In this document: piece after piece, positions 39,818 through 49,041 of the stretch
Position numbering within the stretch: the stretch's first letter is position 1
Layout of the letters: each line of letters opens with the position of its first letter
NCBI RefSeq assembly: GCF_022884085.1
Contig: NZ_JAGGCS010000004.1
Coordinates: 300,599-364,598 of the forward strand
Reading direction: 5' to 3'
DNA: 64,000 bases
Source: Paenirhizobium cremeum
Lineage (GTDB): Bacteria; Pseudomonadota; Alphaproteobacteria; Rhizobiales; Rhizobiaceae
Notes under the pieces: generated by a model
Told to the model about the DNA's origin: nothing
What the model saw: the letters and a program-made list of their open reading frames with translations, nothing else
Database searches by the model: none
Made by a program: the position numbers and the translations under genes

Positions 39818-41920
39818 ATGATGGGCATGACCTCCAGCCCGTCACTGCCGCCGCCGTCGGCCTATCTGGATGCCCTGAACGAGCAGCAGCGGGCAGCGGC
39901 CTCCCGTGGCATTCCCGCCCCCGAGGGTGGCGCCGGACCTCTTCTCATCATCGCCGGCGCCGGATCGGGCAAAACCAACACGCTGGCCCATCGCGTCGCC
40001 CATCTGCTTGTCAACGGCGCCGACCCCCGCCGCATCCTTCTGATGACCTTTTCCCGGCGTGCTGCCAGCGAAATGACAGCGCGTGTGGAACGCATCTGCC
40101 GCAAGGTGCTGGGGAAGGACGCATCCACCCTGACGGATGCGCTCACATGGGCCGGAACCTTCCACGGCATAGGCGCGCGCATCCTGCGCGAATACGCCTA
40201 CGAGATCGGCCTCGACCCGGATTTCACCATTCACGACCGGGAGGATTCGGCCGACCTGATGAATCTGGTCCGTCACCAGCTCGGCCTCTCTAAGCTGGAA
40301 AGCCGCTTCCCCACCAAGGCGACGTGTCTTGCGATCTATTCCCGCGTCGTGAATGCGGAATGTCCTCTGAAGGAAGCACTGCAATCCTCCTTTCCCTGGT
40401 GCAGCAACTGGGAGAGCCAGTTGAAGGAGTTGTTTGCCGGCTATGTCGAGGCCAAGCAGGCACAGAACGTGCTCGATTACGACGATCTCCTGCTTTACTG
40501 GGCCCATGCCGTCACCGATCCCCATCTTGCCGGCGCGATCGGCGGCCGTTTCGACCATGTTCTGGTCGACGAATACCAGGACACCAACCGGCTCCAGTCG
40601 ACCATCCTCACCGCGATGAAACCGGCCGGCACCGGCCTCACCGTGGTCGGCGACGACGCCCAGTCGATCTATTCCTTCCGCGCCGCAACGATCCGCAACA
40701 TCCTCGATTTTCCGAAGCAGTTCGACCCGCCCGCCGAGGTCGTGACCCTCGACCGCAATTATCGCTCCACCCAGCCGATCCTGACAGCGGCAAACGGCGT
40801 CATCGGCCTTGCGCGCGAACGCTTCACCAAGAACCTCTGGAGCGAGCGGGCAAGCGAGGAGCGCCCGATGCTGGTCGGTGTGCGCGACGAAGCCGATCAG
40901 GCCCGTTATGTCGCCGAACAGGTGCTGGCGGCCCGCGAGACCGGCACGACGCTGAAACAGCAGGCCGTGCTTTTTCGTGCCTCCAACCATAGCGGCCCAC
41001 TGGAAATCGAACTCACCCGGAGAAACATCCCCTTCGTGAAGTTCGGCGGGCTGAAATTCCTCGACGCCGCCCATGTGAAGGATCTGCTGGCAACCCTGCG
41101 CTTCGCCCAGAACCCGCGCGACAAAGTGGCGGGCTTTCGTCTATTGCAGCTATTGCCGGGCATCGGCCCGCAGACGGCCGGCAAGATCCTCGACACTGCA
41201 GCCGCCGATCCGGAGCCGCTGATTTCGCTTGCCGAAATGCCCCCGCCGCCCCGCTGCGGCGAGGAATGGGGCGCCTTCACGAGAATGCTCATGGAACTGA
41301 GGGGCATTAGCCTCGGCTGGCCGGGAGAAATCGCCAGGGTTCGCGAATGGTACGAACCGCATCTCGGCCGCATTCACGAGGATGCCGAGACCCGCATGGC
41401 CGACCTCCTACAGCTCGAACAGATCGCAGGTGGCTATCCGTCGCGGGAGCGCTTCCTGACCGAACTCACTCTCGATCCACCCGATGCGACCAGCGATCAG
41501 GCCGGCGTACCGTTGCGCGATGAGGATTACCTGATCCTTTCGACCATCCACTCCGCCAAGGGACAGGAATGGAAATCGGTCTTCGTGCTGAATTGCGTCG
41601 ACGGTTGCATTCCCTCGGATCTCGGCGTCGGCACCACCGACGAAATCGATGAGGAGCGCCGCCTCCTCTATGTCGCGATGACACGCGCCAAGGACAGCCT
41701 GCATATCATCACGCCGCAGCGCTTCTTCACCCATGGCCAGAACGCGCAAGGGGACCGTCACGTCTATGCCGCCCGCTCGCGTTTCATTCCCGCCATGCTG
41801 CTGCAATATTTCGAAAAGGTGAGCTGGCCAATTGCCGCCGCCGGCGAAGGGCAGGCCGCACATGGCGAGCGACAGAAGCGGATCGACGTCGGCGCCCGCA
41901 TGCGCGGCATGTGGCGCTGA
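39818..41920 (+). CDS. UvrD/Rep-type ATP-dependent DNA helicase
   Basis: A 700-aa superfamily 1A helicase. Motifs in order: LNEQQRAAASRG (Q motif), GAGSGKTNTLAHRVAHLL (Walker A near residues 46-53), TFSRRAASEM, Walker B VDEYQDTNRLQ, GDDAQSIYSFRAAT, LDRNYRSTQPIL, and motifs V-VI STIHSAKGQEWKSVFVLN with RRLLYVAMTRAKD. It is shorter than UvrD and lacks a recognised C-terminal extension. The role in repair or replication restart is inferred from family. ATG 39818 has GAGG upstream. The C-terminal stop faces a bidirectional terminator shared with the siderophore receptor. Confidence 0.93.
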   Translation: MMGMTSSPSLPPPSAYLDALNEQQRAAASRGIPAPEGGAGPLLIIAGAGSGKTNTLAHRVAHLLVNGADPRRILLMTFSRRAASEMTARVERICRKVLGKDASTLTDALTWAGTFHGIGARILREYAYEIGLDPDFTIHDREDSADLMNLVRHQLGLSKLESRFPTKATCLAIYSRVVNAECPLKEALQSSFPWCSNWESQLKELFAGYVEAKQAQNVLDYDDLLLYWAHAVTDPHLAGAIGGRFDHVLVDEYQDTNRLQSTILTAMKPAGTGLTVVGDDAQSIYSFRAATIRNILDFPKQFDPPAEVVTLDRNYRSTQPILTAANGVIGLARERFTKNLWSERASEERPMLVGVRDEADQARYVAEQVLAARETGTTLKQQAVLFRASNHSGPLEIELTRRNIPFVKFGGLKFLDAAHVKDLLATLRFAQNPRDKVAGFRLLQLLPGIGPQTAGKILDTAAADPEPLISLAEMPPPPRCGEEWGAFTRMLMELRGISLGWPGEIARVREWYEPHLGRIHEDAETRMADLLQLEQIAGGYPSRERFLTELTLDPPDATSDQAGVPLRDEDYLILSTIHSAKGQEWKSVFVLNCVDGCIPSDLGVGTTDEIDEERRLLYVAMTRAKDSLHIITPQRFFTHGQNAQGDRHVYAARSRFIPAMLLQYFEKVSWPIAAAGEGQAAHGERQKRIDVGARMRGMWR

Positions 41921-41945
41921 CCTCTCCCAAACCATCATCTGCAAA

Positions 41946-41983
41946 CGAAAAACCGCCGGAAACCAATGGGTTCCGGCGGCTTT
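41946..41983. terminator. Bidirectional terminator, helicase / receptor
   Basis: CCGCCGGAA (41953-41961) pairs with TTCCGGCGG (41971-41979). An A-rich run on the left gives a U tract for the minus-strand receptor and CTTTGAG follows on the right. It lies between convergent stops. Confidence 0.7.
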
Positions 41984-42005
41984 GAGTATCAGACGGCAGA
42001 CCTTA

Positions 42006-44183
42006 TTACCAAGTCTTGCTGAGCTTAAGCGTGAAGGTGCGTCCCTCGCCATAGCCGCAGGTCAGCGTGCCCTGGCAACCCTTGACATATTCCTTGTCGA
42101 ACAGGTTGGCGACATTGAACGACAGGCCCCAGCCGTCCTTCTCGTAGCGGATGGCGGCATCGGCGAGCAGCGCGTCCGGCACCTTCAGCGTATTGGCGTA
42201 ATCGGCCCAGGACTCGCCCTGATAGCGCAGGCCGGCACCGACGCTCAGGCCCTCGAGAACGCCTGTCGGCACCGTGTAGTCGAGCCAGGCCGAAGCGGTA
42301 ACAGCCGGAATGAGGTAGGGGCTGTTGCCGACAAGGGTCGGATCGGCATGTTCTGTCATTTCGAGATCCTGCCAGGTAAAGGCCGCCGTCGCCTTCCAGG
42401 CGTCGGCGATCTGCACCTTGGCCTCCAGCTCGATGCCGGTGGAGGTGACTTCACCGATCTGCGACTGCAGGAAGGTGGCCGGATCGGTAACGGTCCAGTT
42501 CTGCTTGACCAGATGGAAGACCGATGCCGTGAACAGGCCCTCGAATGCGGTCGGCTCATACTTGAAGCCGCCCTCGACCTGATAGCCCTCTTCCGGCTTG
42601 ATCGGTGCGGTGGCGCTGGAACCGATCACGGGATTGAAGAAGGTCGAGGCGCTGGCATAGGGCGTGAAGCCGTTGGCGAACTCGTAGGCGAGACCGACAC
42701 GGCCGCTCGCCGCCTTATCGTCGGATGAGTAGGAATAGCCGACAGTCGCATCCGATTCCGTCTTGACGAAGTCGTAACGGCCGTTGAGCGTGGCGATGAA
42801 GCCACCGCCGAACTTGATCTGGTCCTGAGCATAAATGCCGACCTGCTGCTGGGTCAGCACCTGATCGAGATAGACGAAATTGGTGCCCTGCGCCGCGCCA
42901 TAGACGGGGTCCGTCACGCTGATCGGCGTCGAGCCGCAGCAGGCCTGCTCATGATCGAGACGATAATATTTGTAATCGAGCCCGACGGTCAGGTCGTGAT
43001 CCAGTCCGCCGGTTGCGAATTCGCCATCGATCCGGTTGTCGACGACGAAGCTGTCGACCTTTGACTTGCCCTCGAAACCAATGCGGTAGAACTGGTAATC
43101 CGGGCCAACCGGTTCTTCGAGATAGCCGGTGCCGGTGGAGGAGTCGTAGTAGCCGTAGGTGTAGGGCGCGTTCTCGTACTTGTTGAGATGCGCGTAGCGG
43201 GCGTTCTGGGAAAGCGTCCAGCCACTGTCCAGTTCATGCTCGATCTCGTAGCCGATCATGGTCTGCTGGTATTCGCCGTGGTCGATATCCGGCTCGCCGT
43301 AAAAGGACTCCGGGTCGATCTTGCCGAAGGGAGCATCGACCACCGTGCCGACGTAAGGATAGAAACCGTTGCCGACATGCACCTGATCGAGCGCGGAATA
43401 GAAACCGTAAACGTTGAGCTTGGTGGCCTCGTCCGGCTTCCAGGTGAATTGCGGCATGATCCCGCCGCGGAAATCCTCGGAATAATCGGTATACTGGTCG
43501 CCACCGGAGATCTTGCCGGTCAGGCGGTAACTGAAGGCACCGTCCTGAAGAACATCGCCCGCATCGAAGCCGAAAAAGGCGTTGCCGTCGCTATTGATGC
43601 CGGTTTCGGTGTAGAGCAGCTTTTCATCCAGCGCGCGCTTGCCCACCATGTTGACGAGACCGCCCGGATTGGCCGCACCATAGAGAACCGAAGCCGGTCC
43701 CTTCAACACCTCGACGCGCTCCAGGAAGAACGGGTCCATCTGGAAGCCGCCGAAGCCATAGGAATAGAGGCTGAGACCGTCGAGAAACACGCCTGTCTGT
43801 GTCGCATCGAAGCCGCGGATATAGATCCAGTCCGTATCCGGATCGACGCCGAAAGGTTCGGCGAAGACACCGGCGGTATAGCGAAGGGCTTCGTCCACCT
43901 TATTGGTCACACCGCGGTCGTCGAGTTCCTCACGACCGACAACAGATACCGACTGCGGGATCTCGGCAATCGGCGTATCCGCCTTGGAACCGGTCGAGGA
44001 ACGGCTTGCGGCATAGCCGTCGACCGGACCGGTCGCGCTTTCCTTCTTGCCCTGGACCACGATGGTTTCAAGCGTCGTGCCTGCGTCCTGGGCGGCAGCG
44101 GCAGCCGGCCAGGCCAGTATCGCCAGCGCAACCCCCGCGCGCCACGCACTGCTCTTCGAGCGATATCCCCTTTGTCTGCGCAT
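42006..44183 (-). CDS. TonB-dependent ferric-siderophore receptor 1
   Basis: Outer-membrane gated barrel that imports a ferric siderophore. The 725-aa product has a signal peptide (about residues 1-31, ending AAAAAQ), a TonB box in ETIVVQG, a plug domain (PQSVSVVGREELDDRGV, YIRGFDATQTGVFLDG, VEVLKGPASVLYGAANPGGLVN) and a 22-strand barrel that ends in the aromatic KLSKTW. It fits the FhuA/FoxA-type hydroxamate receptor subfamily, but ligand assignment is uncertain. Upstream is an exact TGA-N9-TCA motif. The AraC gene follows upstream on the same strand; the importer genes lie beyond it. Confidence 0.92.
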   Translation of the reverse strand: MRRQRGYRSKSSAWRAGVALAILAWPAAAAAQDAGTTLETIVVQGKKESATGPVDGYAASRSSTGSKADTPIAEIPQSVSVVGREELDDRGVTNKVDEALRYTAGVFAEPFGVDPDTDWIYIRGFDATQTGVFLDGLSLYSYGFGGFQMDPFFLERVEVLKGPASVLYGAANPGGLVNMVGKRALDEKLLYTETGINSDGNAFFGFDAGDVLQDGAFSYRLTGKISGGDQYTDYSEDFRGGIMPQFTWKPDEATKLNVYGFYSALDQVHVGNGFYPYVGTVVDAPFGKIDPESFYGEPDIDHGEYQQTMIGYEIEHELDSGWTLSQNARYAHLNKYENAPYTYGYYDSSTGTGYLEEPVGPDYQFYRIGFEGKSKVDSFVVDNRIDGEFATGGLDHDLTVGLDYKYYRLDHEQACCGSTPISVTDPVYGAAQGTNFVYLDQVLTQQQVGIYAQDQIKFGGGFIATLNGRYDFVKTESDATVGYSYSSDDKAASGRVGLAYEFANGFTPYASASTFFNPVIGSSATAPIKPEEGYQVEGGFKYEPTAFEGLFTASVFHLVKQNWTVTDPATFLQSQIGEVTSTGIELEAKVQIADAWKATAAFTWQDLEMTEHADPTLVGNSPYLIPAVTASAWLDYTVPTGVLEGLSVGAGLRYQGESWADYANTLKVPDALLADAAIRYEKDGWGLSFNVANLFDKEYVKGCQGTLTCGYGEGRTFTLKLSKTW

Positions 44184-44246
44184 GATATACCCCGTTACAC
44201 CGGCAGGCCCTGCACCCGGCCGGATCGAATAGTGTCGAAAATAAGA

Positions 44247-44261
44247 TGAGTATTTATATCA
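44247..44261 (-). promoter_or_regulatory. RirA-type iron box before receptor 1
   Basis: TGAGTATTTATATCA is an exact TGA-N9-TCA, the iron-responsive operator described for RirA in Rhizobium. It lies 64 nt upstream of the receptor start in an AT-rich patch. The inferred role is repression when iron is plentiful. Confidence 0.65.
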
Positions 44262-44343
44262 GGATTATTCTTCCTGCTTGTCCGTTCCTGCGCGCGCTTG
44301 ACCGTATTTGGTCAAACTTCGCCCGGTGGATCGATGCTCGTTC

Positions 44344-45228
44344 TCAATCGAGGTTCGCCTTGCGCCACATGGACGGCGATACGCCGACCTGACGACGGAA
44401 GACGCGGGCGAAATGGGCGGGATCGGCAAAGCCGGTTTCGGCAGCGACCGCGGTCAGCGACATGTCGTGCCGGCGCAAGAACTCCTTGACGCGCACCATG
44501 CGGACCTTCATCTGCCAGCGATGCGGCGGCAGGCCGGTGGACGCCTTGAAGGCATGGCTGAAATGGGATGGCGACAGACCCGTCAGCGCCGCAAGCTCGT
44601 CCAGGCGAATGGCGCGCAGGCAGTTCTCCTCGATGAATTCCGTCGCCTTGCGCAACTGCCATGCCGCCAGCTTGGAGCGCCGCCGCTCGACGGCGGCGCC
44701 GATCTTCAAGACGTCGATCAGGAGAGCCAACGTCAACCCGTCACCGTAAAGTCCGTGCAAGGGGTCGGGCGCGGCGCATTCTGCGGCGATCAGGTCGGCA
44801 AGCGCCAGCAGGCGCGCTTCGTCGCAGAGAAACCGCGGCTCCTCCAGCAGCTGGGGAGAAAGATCTTCGCCGAAACGGCGGGTGAGCCCGTCGACGTCGA
44901 AATGCAGGTCGAGATGACGCAGGAAACGGATGCCGCGCATTTCGGTGCGCATCTCCATGCCCGCCGGGATGAAGGAAATGGCGCGGCGCTGGCAGGCCCG
45001 AAGAGGAGCCGTTCCGAGCTCCGCCATGGTGAAATCGCCGTCCGCGCCGAACTGCGCGTCGAGCACGGCAAAGAGCCGCGGATCGCGCCCGACATAATAA
45101 CCGCCGGCCTCAGGCGCGCAGTCGACGCTCCAGAGATCGGCCACCATGCCGTCCCAGTATCGGCGATGAAATCCCTGAAGGACCGAGAAACCGTCGATGC
45201 GGTTGTTCATGCGGGGCAGATAACTCAT
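44344..45228 (-). CDS. AraC-family transcriptional regulator
   Basis: A 294-aa regulator. The C-terminal AraC DNA-binding domain has two HTH units, IRLDELAALTGLSPSHFSHAFKAS and MSLTAVAAETGFADPAHFARVFRRQVGVSPS. The N-terminal about 170 residues form a cupin-like effector domain (PAGMEMRTEMRGIRFLRHLDLHF). It is of the type that senses siderophore or iron-uptake conditions, and it sits between a receptor and a divergently transcribed ABC importer, so control of one or both is likely (inferred). ATG 45228 has GAGGAGCGG upstream, and the same frame stays open far upstream without homology. Confidence 0.9.
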   Translation of the reverse strand: MSYLPRMNNRIDGFSVLQGFHRRYWDGMVADLWSVDCAPEAGGYYVGRDPRLFAVLDAQFGADGDFTMAELGTAPLRACQRRAISFIPAGMEMRTEMRGIRFLRHLDLHFDVDGLTRRFGEDLSPQLLEEPRFLCDEARLLALADLIAAECAAPDPLHGLYGDGLTLALLIDVLKIGAAVERRRSKLAAWQLRKATEFIEENCLRAIRLDELAALTGLSPSHFSHAFKASTGLPPHRWQMKVRMVRVKEFLRRHDMSLTAVAAETGFADPAHFARVFRRQVGVSPSMWRKANLD

Positions 45229-45284
45229 TCCGCTCCTCGTGGGGCAGGCCGGCGGGGCTGGTGGCGTTGTTGGAAAGATATACT

Positions 45285-45299
45285 TGATTGGAAATATCA
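45285..45299. promoter_or_regulatory. RirA-type iron box in the araC / fhuC divergent region
   Basis: TGATTGGAAATATCA is a second exact TGA-N9-TCA. It lies 56 nt before the AraC start and 53 nt before the fhuC start, so it can control both. Spacing and AT-rich context match the first box at 44247. Confidence 0.65.
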
Positions 45300-45351
45300 T
45301 ATTTAGTAACGCAGTGACAACCGATGTTGCGCAATTGCGAAGGAGCGGAGC

Positions 45352-46167
45352 ATGACGAGACACCAATGGCCCGCACAAGACACGGAACAATTCAGACAGG
45401 CGTTCCGTGTCGAAGCCGTCGGGCTGACCCTCGAGGGGCGCGCCATCCTGACCGACGTGACGCTGGACTTTGTCGCGGGAGAGATTACCGCGCTCGTGGG
45501 TCATAACGGCTCCGGCAAATCGACGCTCCTGAAGATCATGGCCCGCCAGCAGACCCAGAATTCCGGAACGGTTCATTACGCCGGGCATCCCGCCGCCTCC
45601 TTCGATGCGCGCGCCTTTTCCCGCAGCGTCGCCTATCTGCCGCAAGACGTCGGCGCCGGCGCCGGCATGACGGTGCGCGAACTGGTGGCCTGCGGACGCT
45701 ATCCCTGGCACGGGGCGCTGGGGCGCTTCACCGACCGGGACCGGCAGAAGGTCGAGGAAGCCATCGCGCTTACCCATCTCGACGACTTCGCCGACAGGCT
45801 GGTCGAGACGCTCTCCGGCGGCGAGCGACAGCGCGCCTGGATCGCCATGCTGGTGGCCCAGGACAGTGAATGCCTGCTTCTCGACGAACCGACCTCCGCG
45901 CTGGATATCGCCCACCAGATGGAGGTGCTTTCGCTCGTTCGCCGGCTTTCGCGCGAGAAGGGGCTGAGCGTCGTGATCGTGCTGCACGACATCAACATGG
46001 CCGCCCGCTTCTGTGACCGCATCCATGCCCTGAAACACGGAAAAGTGGTCGCAAGCGGCACGCCGGCCCAACTGCTGCAGCGGGAAGCGCTGGAGAACAT
46101 CTACGGCATCGCGATGGACGTGATGCCCCATCCGGCCCTCAGCATACCGCTCGCTTATGTTTCGTGA
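45352..46167 (+). CDS. fhuC: Ferric-siderophore ABC transporter ATPase (FhuC-like)
   Basis: ATP-binding subunit of the iron-siderophore importer. The 271-aa protein has Walker A GHNGSGKST, Q-loop YLPQDVG, signature TLSGGERQRAWIAM, Walker B CLLLDEPTSALDI and H-loop HD. The closest recognisable relatives are FhuC/FecE. ATG 45352 has GGAGCGGAGC just upstream. The 3' end overlaps the substrate-binding protein gene by 11 nt. It is the first gene of fhuC-fhuD-fhuB. Confidence 0.92.
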   Translation: MTRHQWPAQDTEQFRQAFRVEAVGLTLEGRAILTDVTLDFVAGEITALVGHNGSGKSTLLKIMARQQTQNSGTVHYAGHPAASFDARAFSRSVAYLPQDVGAGAGMTVRELVACGRYPWHGALGRFTDRDRQKVEEAIALTHLDDFADRLVETLSGGERQRAWIAMLVAQDSECLLLDEPTSALDIAHQMEVLSLVRRLSREKGLSVVIVLHDINMAARFCDRIHALKHGKVVASGTPAQLLQREALENIYGIAMDVMPHPALSIPLAYVS

Positions 46168-47065
46168 AAACCCAGGCTCGTTGTTTCCGCTCAGACGCCG
46201 CACCCTGCTGCGAGCGATGGTCGGCGCCCTGTCGATGCCGGCCGTGCCGGCCCTCGCGAACAACACGCCGAGGATCGCCAGCCTCGATTACGGCCTCGCC
46301 TCCACCCTGCTTTCGCTCGGCGTCACGCCGGCCGCGGTCGCCTCACTGGCCGACTGGGACATATGGATGGTCGAACCGGAAATGCCGCCGGGCGTGCTCG
46401 ACCTCGGCAGCCCCTGGGAAGTCAATTTCGAAGTCCTCGTCGCGTTGAAGCCCGATCTCATCCTGGCCACGCCCTATCTCGACGCACTCATTCCCAAGCT
46501 CGAAAAGATCGCGCCGGTCCTGCGGCTGGCGATATACACCCCGGAAGGCGGGGAAATCCTGCCGGCCTCTATCGCGGCGACCCGGAAACTCGCCGAAGCC
46601 ATCGGTCGGGCGGAAGACGGCGAGCGCTATCTTGCGGCGGCGGAAGCCTTCTTCGCCGATTGCCGCCGAAGGCTCGAGCCGCTGTCGCCGCCCCCGCTGG
46701 CGCTCATCAATTTCATGGACGCCCGCCACGCCCGCATCTATGGCGCCCCCGGCCTGTTCAACGACGTGCTGGAAAAGATCGGCGTCGAGAACGCCTGGAA
46801 GGAAAGATCGAACTACTGGGGCTTTCAGGCCATCGGCATCGAGGAACTGTCAAGGATTGAAGACCCCCGTGCGCAACTGATCGCCTTCGAGCCCGTTCCC
46901 GCAGACGTCATGCCGAAGCTCAGCCAGAGCCCGCTCTGGCAGGCTCTGCCCTTCGCCCGGTCGGGGCATTTTTCGGTGGTTCCCGCCGCCCTGATGTTCG
47001 GCATGGTCAACGAAGCCATGCGCCTCGCCTCCCTCATCACCAGCAAGCTGGAATCCGGCTCATGA
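46157..47065 (+). CDS. fhuD: Ferric-siderophore-binding protein (FhuD-like)
   Basis: Periplasmic binding protein of the FhuD/BtuF fold, 302 aa. The leader RRRTLLRAMVGALSMPAVPALA contains a twin-arginine-like stretch and ends near residue 35. The mature protein has RIASLDYGLASTLLSLGV, VALKPDLILATPY, and a helical backbone linking two lobes. Sequence similarity between such proteins is low, so ligand prediction is not possible beyond the hydroxamate link of FhuB and FhuF. It is co-translated with fhuC (11-nt overlap) and fhuB (4-nt ATGA overlap). Confidence 0.88.
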   Translation: MFRENPGSLFPLRRRTLLRAMVGALSMPAVPALANNTPRIASLDYGLASTLLSLGVTPAAVASLADWDIWMVEPEMPPGVLDLGSPWEVNFEVLVALKPDLILATPYLDALIPKLEKIAPVLRLAIYTPEGGEILPASIAATRKLAEAIGRAEDGERYLAAAEAFFADCRRRLEPLSPPPLALINFMDARHARIYGAPGLFNDVLEKIGVENAWKERSNYWGFQAIGIEELSRIEDPRAQLIAFEPVPADVMPKLSQSPLWQALPFARSGHFSVVPAALMFGMVNEAMRLASLITSKLESGS

Positions 47066-49035
47066 ACAGCAGATCGGCAGGGCTTACTTTCGGGCCGGCG
47101 TCCATCACGCTTGCAATGGCGCTGCTGGCGGCAGCTATTGCCTGGTTTCAGGTCGCGCCGGTCCTCGAAGCCGCGCCTGCAGCCGGCTACGACGTCACAC
47201 GCATGGTGCTCCTCTATTCCGCCCTGCCCCGCATGGCGACGGCGCTTCTGGCGGGCTCGGCGCTCGCGCTTTCGGGTGCGCTTTTCCAGCAGGTGCTGCG
47301 CAATCCGCTCGCCTCGCCGACCACGCTCGGCATTTCGGCCGGCGCAAACCTGGCGCTTGCGGTCGCGACGCTCTTTGCGCCCGCCTTGCTCGGCCTTGGC
47401 CGCGATCTCGTCGCCCTTGCCGGCAGCGCCATCGCCGCGGCTCTCGTCTTCCTGCTCGGCGCGCGGCGGGGCTTCTCGCCGTTTTCCCTGGTGCTCTCCG
47501 GCCTCGTCATCAGCCTATGGTGCGGCGCACTCTCGGCAATCCTGATGCTGCTCAATGAGCGCTATCTCGTCAGCCTGTTCATCTGGGGCGCGGGATCGCT
47601 CTCCCAGCAGAGCTGGTCCATACCGCTTTCGCTGGCGCCCAAGCTTGCCGCCGTCGCGATCCTTTCGGCGCTGATTATCCGTCCGCTTTCGCTGCTGGAA
47701 CTCGGCGAAGCCGGCGCATCCGCGCTTGGCCTGCGCATCACGCAACTACGTTTCGTCGCTGTCGCAGCCGCCGTGACACTTGCGGCCTTCGTTACGAGCG
47801 CCGTCGGGGTCATCGGTTTCATCGGCCTTGTCGCTCCGACCATTGCCCGGCTTTCCGGCGCCCGGCGTCCGGTCGAGATTCTGGTCTGGTCGAGCCTTAT
47901 GGGGGGAGCGCTGCTGTGGTTCGCCGACGGGGCCGTGCAATATCTCGCCGGTGCCATGGCCGATTTCCTGCCGACCGGCGCCGTCACCGCCGTTTTCGGG
48001 TCGCCGCTTCTTCTCCTGCTGCTGCCCCGGCTGAAGACCCGTCACCGGGTACTGCAAGGCAGAACGAGGCAAGGCGGCCGGTTGGCCGCAGGCCCGAAGG
48101 CGCTCCTCCTGGCTCTTACCACCGTTGCGATCATCGTGCTGGTCGGCCTGTTCCTTGGCCGCGCGCTGGACGGCGGCTGGGCCTTCCTGGATCCGGCAGC
48201 GGCCGGGGAAATCCTGATGCTGAGGGCGCCCAAGGTTTTCGCGGCACTCGCCTCCGGCGCGATGTTGGCGGTAGCCGGCGTCATTCTGCAACGGCTCACC
48301 GGCAACGAAATGGCAAGCCCCGAGGTATTGGGCATAAGCGCCGGGTCGACCTTCGGCGTGACAGTCGCGGTCTTTACGCTGGCAGCCCCGGATCTGGCGA
48401 GCCAGCTCGGTTCCGCCGCCCTTGGCGCCCTGATCGTGCTCGGCATTATCTTTGTCTTCGCCGCCCGCTCGGGGCTTGCGCCGGAACGGGTGCTGCTTGC
48501 GGGCATCGCGCTCAGCGCCATGGTCGATGCCGTGGTCGGCATCCTCTCGGCAAGTGGCGATCCGCGCGCCATGTTCCTGATGCGCTGGATGAGCGGCTCG
48601 ACCTACAATGTCGATGGCGTTACCGCCGTGACCGTTTCCGCAGCAGCGGCGCTGCTGATCGCCCTCGCTCTTTCGACCCGCCGCTGGCTGGATATCCTGC
48701 CGCTCGGCCCCCACGCGGCGACAGCACTCGGTCTTCCGCTCACCCGCTCGCGGCTGGCGCTTTTCGGCCTCGCCGGGCTGATGAGCGCGGCCGCAACGCT
48801 GAGCGTCGGACCTTTGAGCTTCATCGGGCTGATGGGACCGCATCTGGCCCGCGAAGCGGGGCTTGTCCGGGCATTTCCGCAGATGGCCGGCGCAGCCGCA
48901 ATCGGCGGCGGACTGATGGTGCTGGCGGACTGGGCGGGACGCACCGTCGTCTTCCCTTACCAGATACCGGCGGGATTGGTTTCGGCGCTGGTCGGCGCAC
49001 CGTTCCTCATGCTGATGCTGCGAAAGAAGGCTTGA
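47062..49035 (+). CDS. fhuB: Fused ferric-siderophore permease (FhuB-like)
   Basis: A 657-aa permease made of two BtuC/FecCD domains in tandem, the arrangement specific to FhuB for ferric hydroxamates. Each half has about ten helices and the ALAGSALALSGALFQQVLRNPLASPTTLGISAGA pattern; in the second half it is LASGAMLAVAGVILQRLTGNEMASPEVLGISAGS. The ATPase-contact loop motifs GFIGLVAPTIAR and SFIGLMGPHLAR are present. The gene is the last of fhuCDB; its stop is 6 nt from the convergent fhuF stop. Confidence 0.94.
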   Translation: MNSRSAGLTFGPASITLAMALLAAAIAWFQVAPVLEAAPAAGYDVTRMVLLYSALPRMATALLAGSALALSGALFQQVLRNPLASPTTLGISAGANLALAVATLFAPALLGLGRDLVALAGSAIAAALVFLLGARRGFSPFSLVLSGLVISLWCGALSAILMLLNERYLVSLFIWGAGSLSQQSWSIPLSLAPKLAAVAILSALIIRPLSLLELGEAGASALGLRITQLRFVAVAAAVTLAAFVTSAVGVIGFIGLVAPTIARLSGARRPVEILVWSSLMGGALLWFADGAVQYLAGAMADFLPTGAVTAVFGSPLLLLLLPRLKTRHRVLQGRTRQGGRLAAGPKALLLALTTVAIIVLVGLFLGRALDGGWAFLDPAAAGEILMLRAPKVFAALASGAMLAVAGVILQRLTGNEMASPEVLGISAGSTFGVTVAVFTLAAPDLASQLGSAALGALIVLGIIFVFAARSGLAPERVLLAGIALSAMVDAVVGILSASGDPRAMFLMRWMSGSTYNVDGVTAVTVSAAAALLIALALSTRRWLDILPLGPHAATALGLPLTRSRLALFGLAGLMSAAATLSVGPLSFIGLMGPHLAREAGLVRAFPQMAGAAAIGGGLMVLADWAGRTVVFPYQIPAGLVSALVGAPFLMLMLRKKA

Positions 49036-49041
49036 CCGCCG

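Noticed and set aside
44344..46266. Single 640-codon frame including the AraC protein
   Set aside because: The part upstream of 45228 is antisense to fhuC and has no homology. A good ribosome site marks the real start at 45228.
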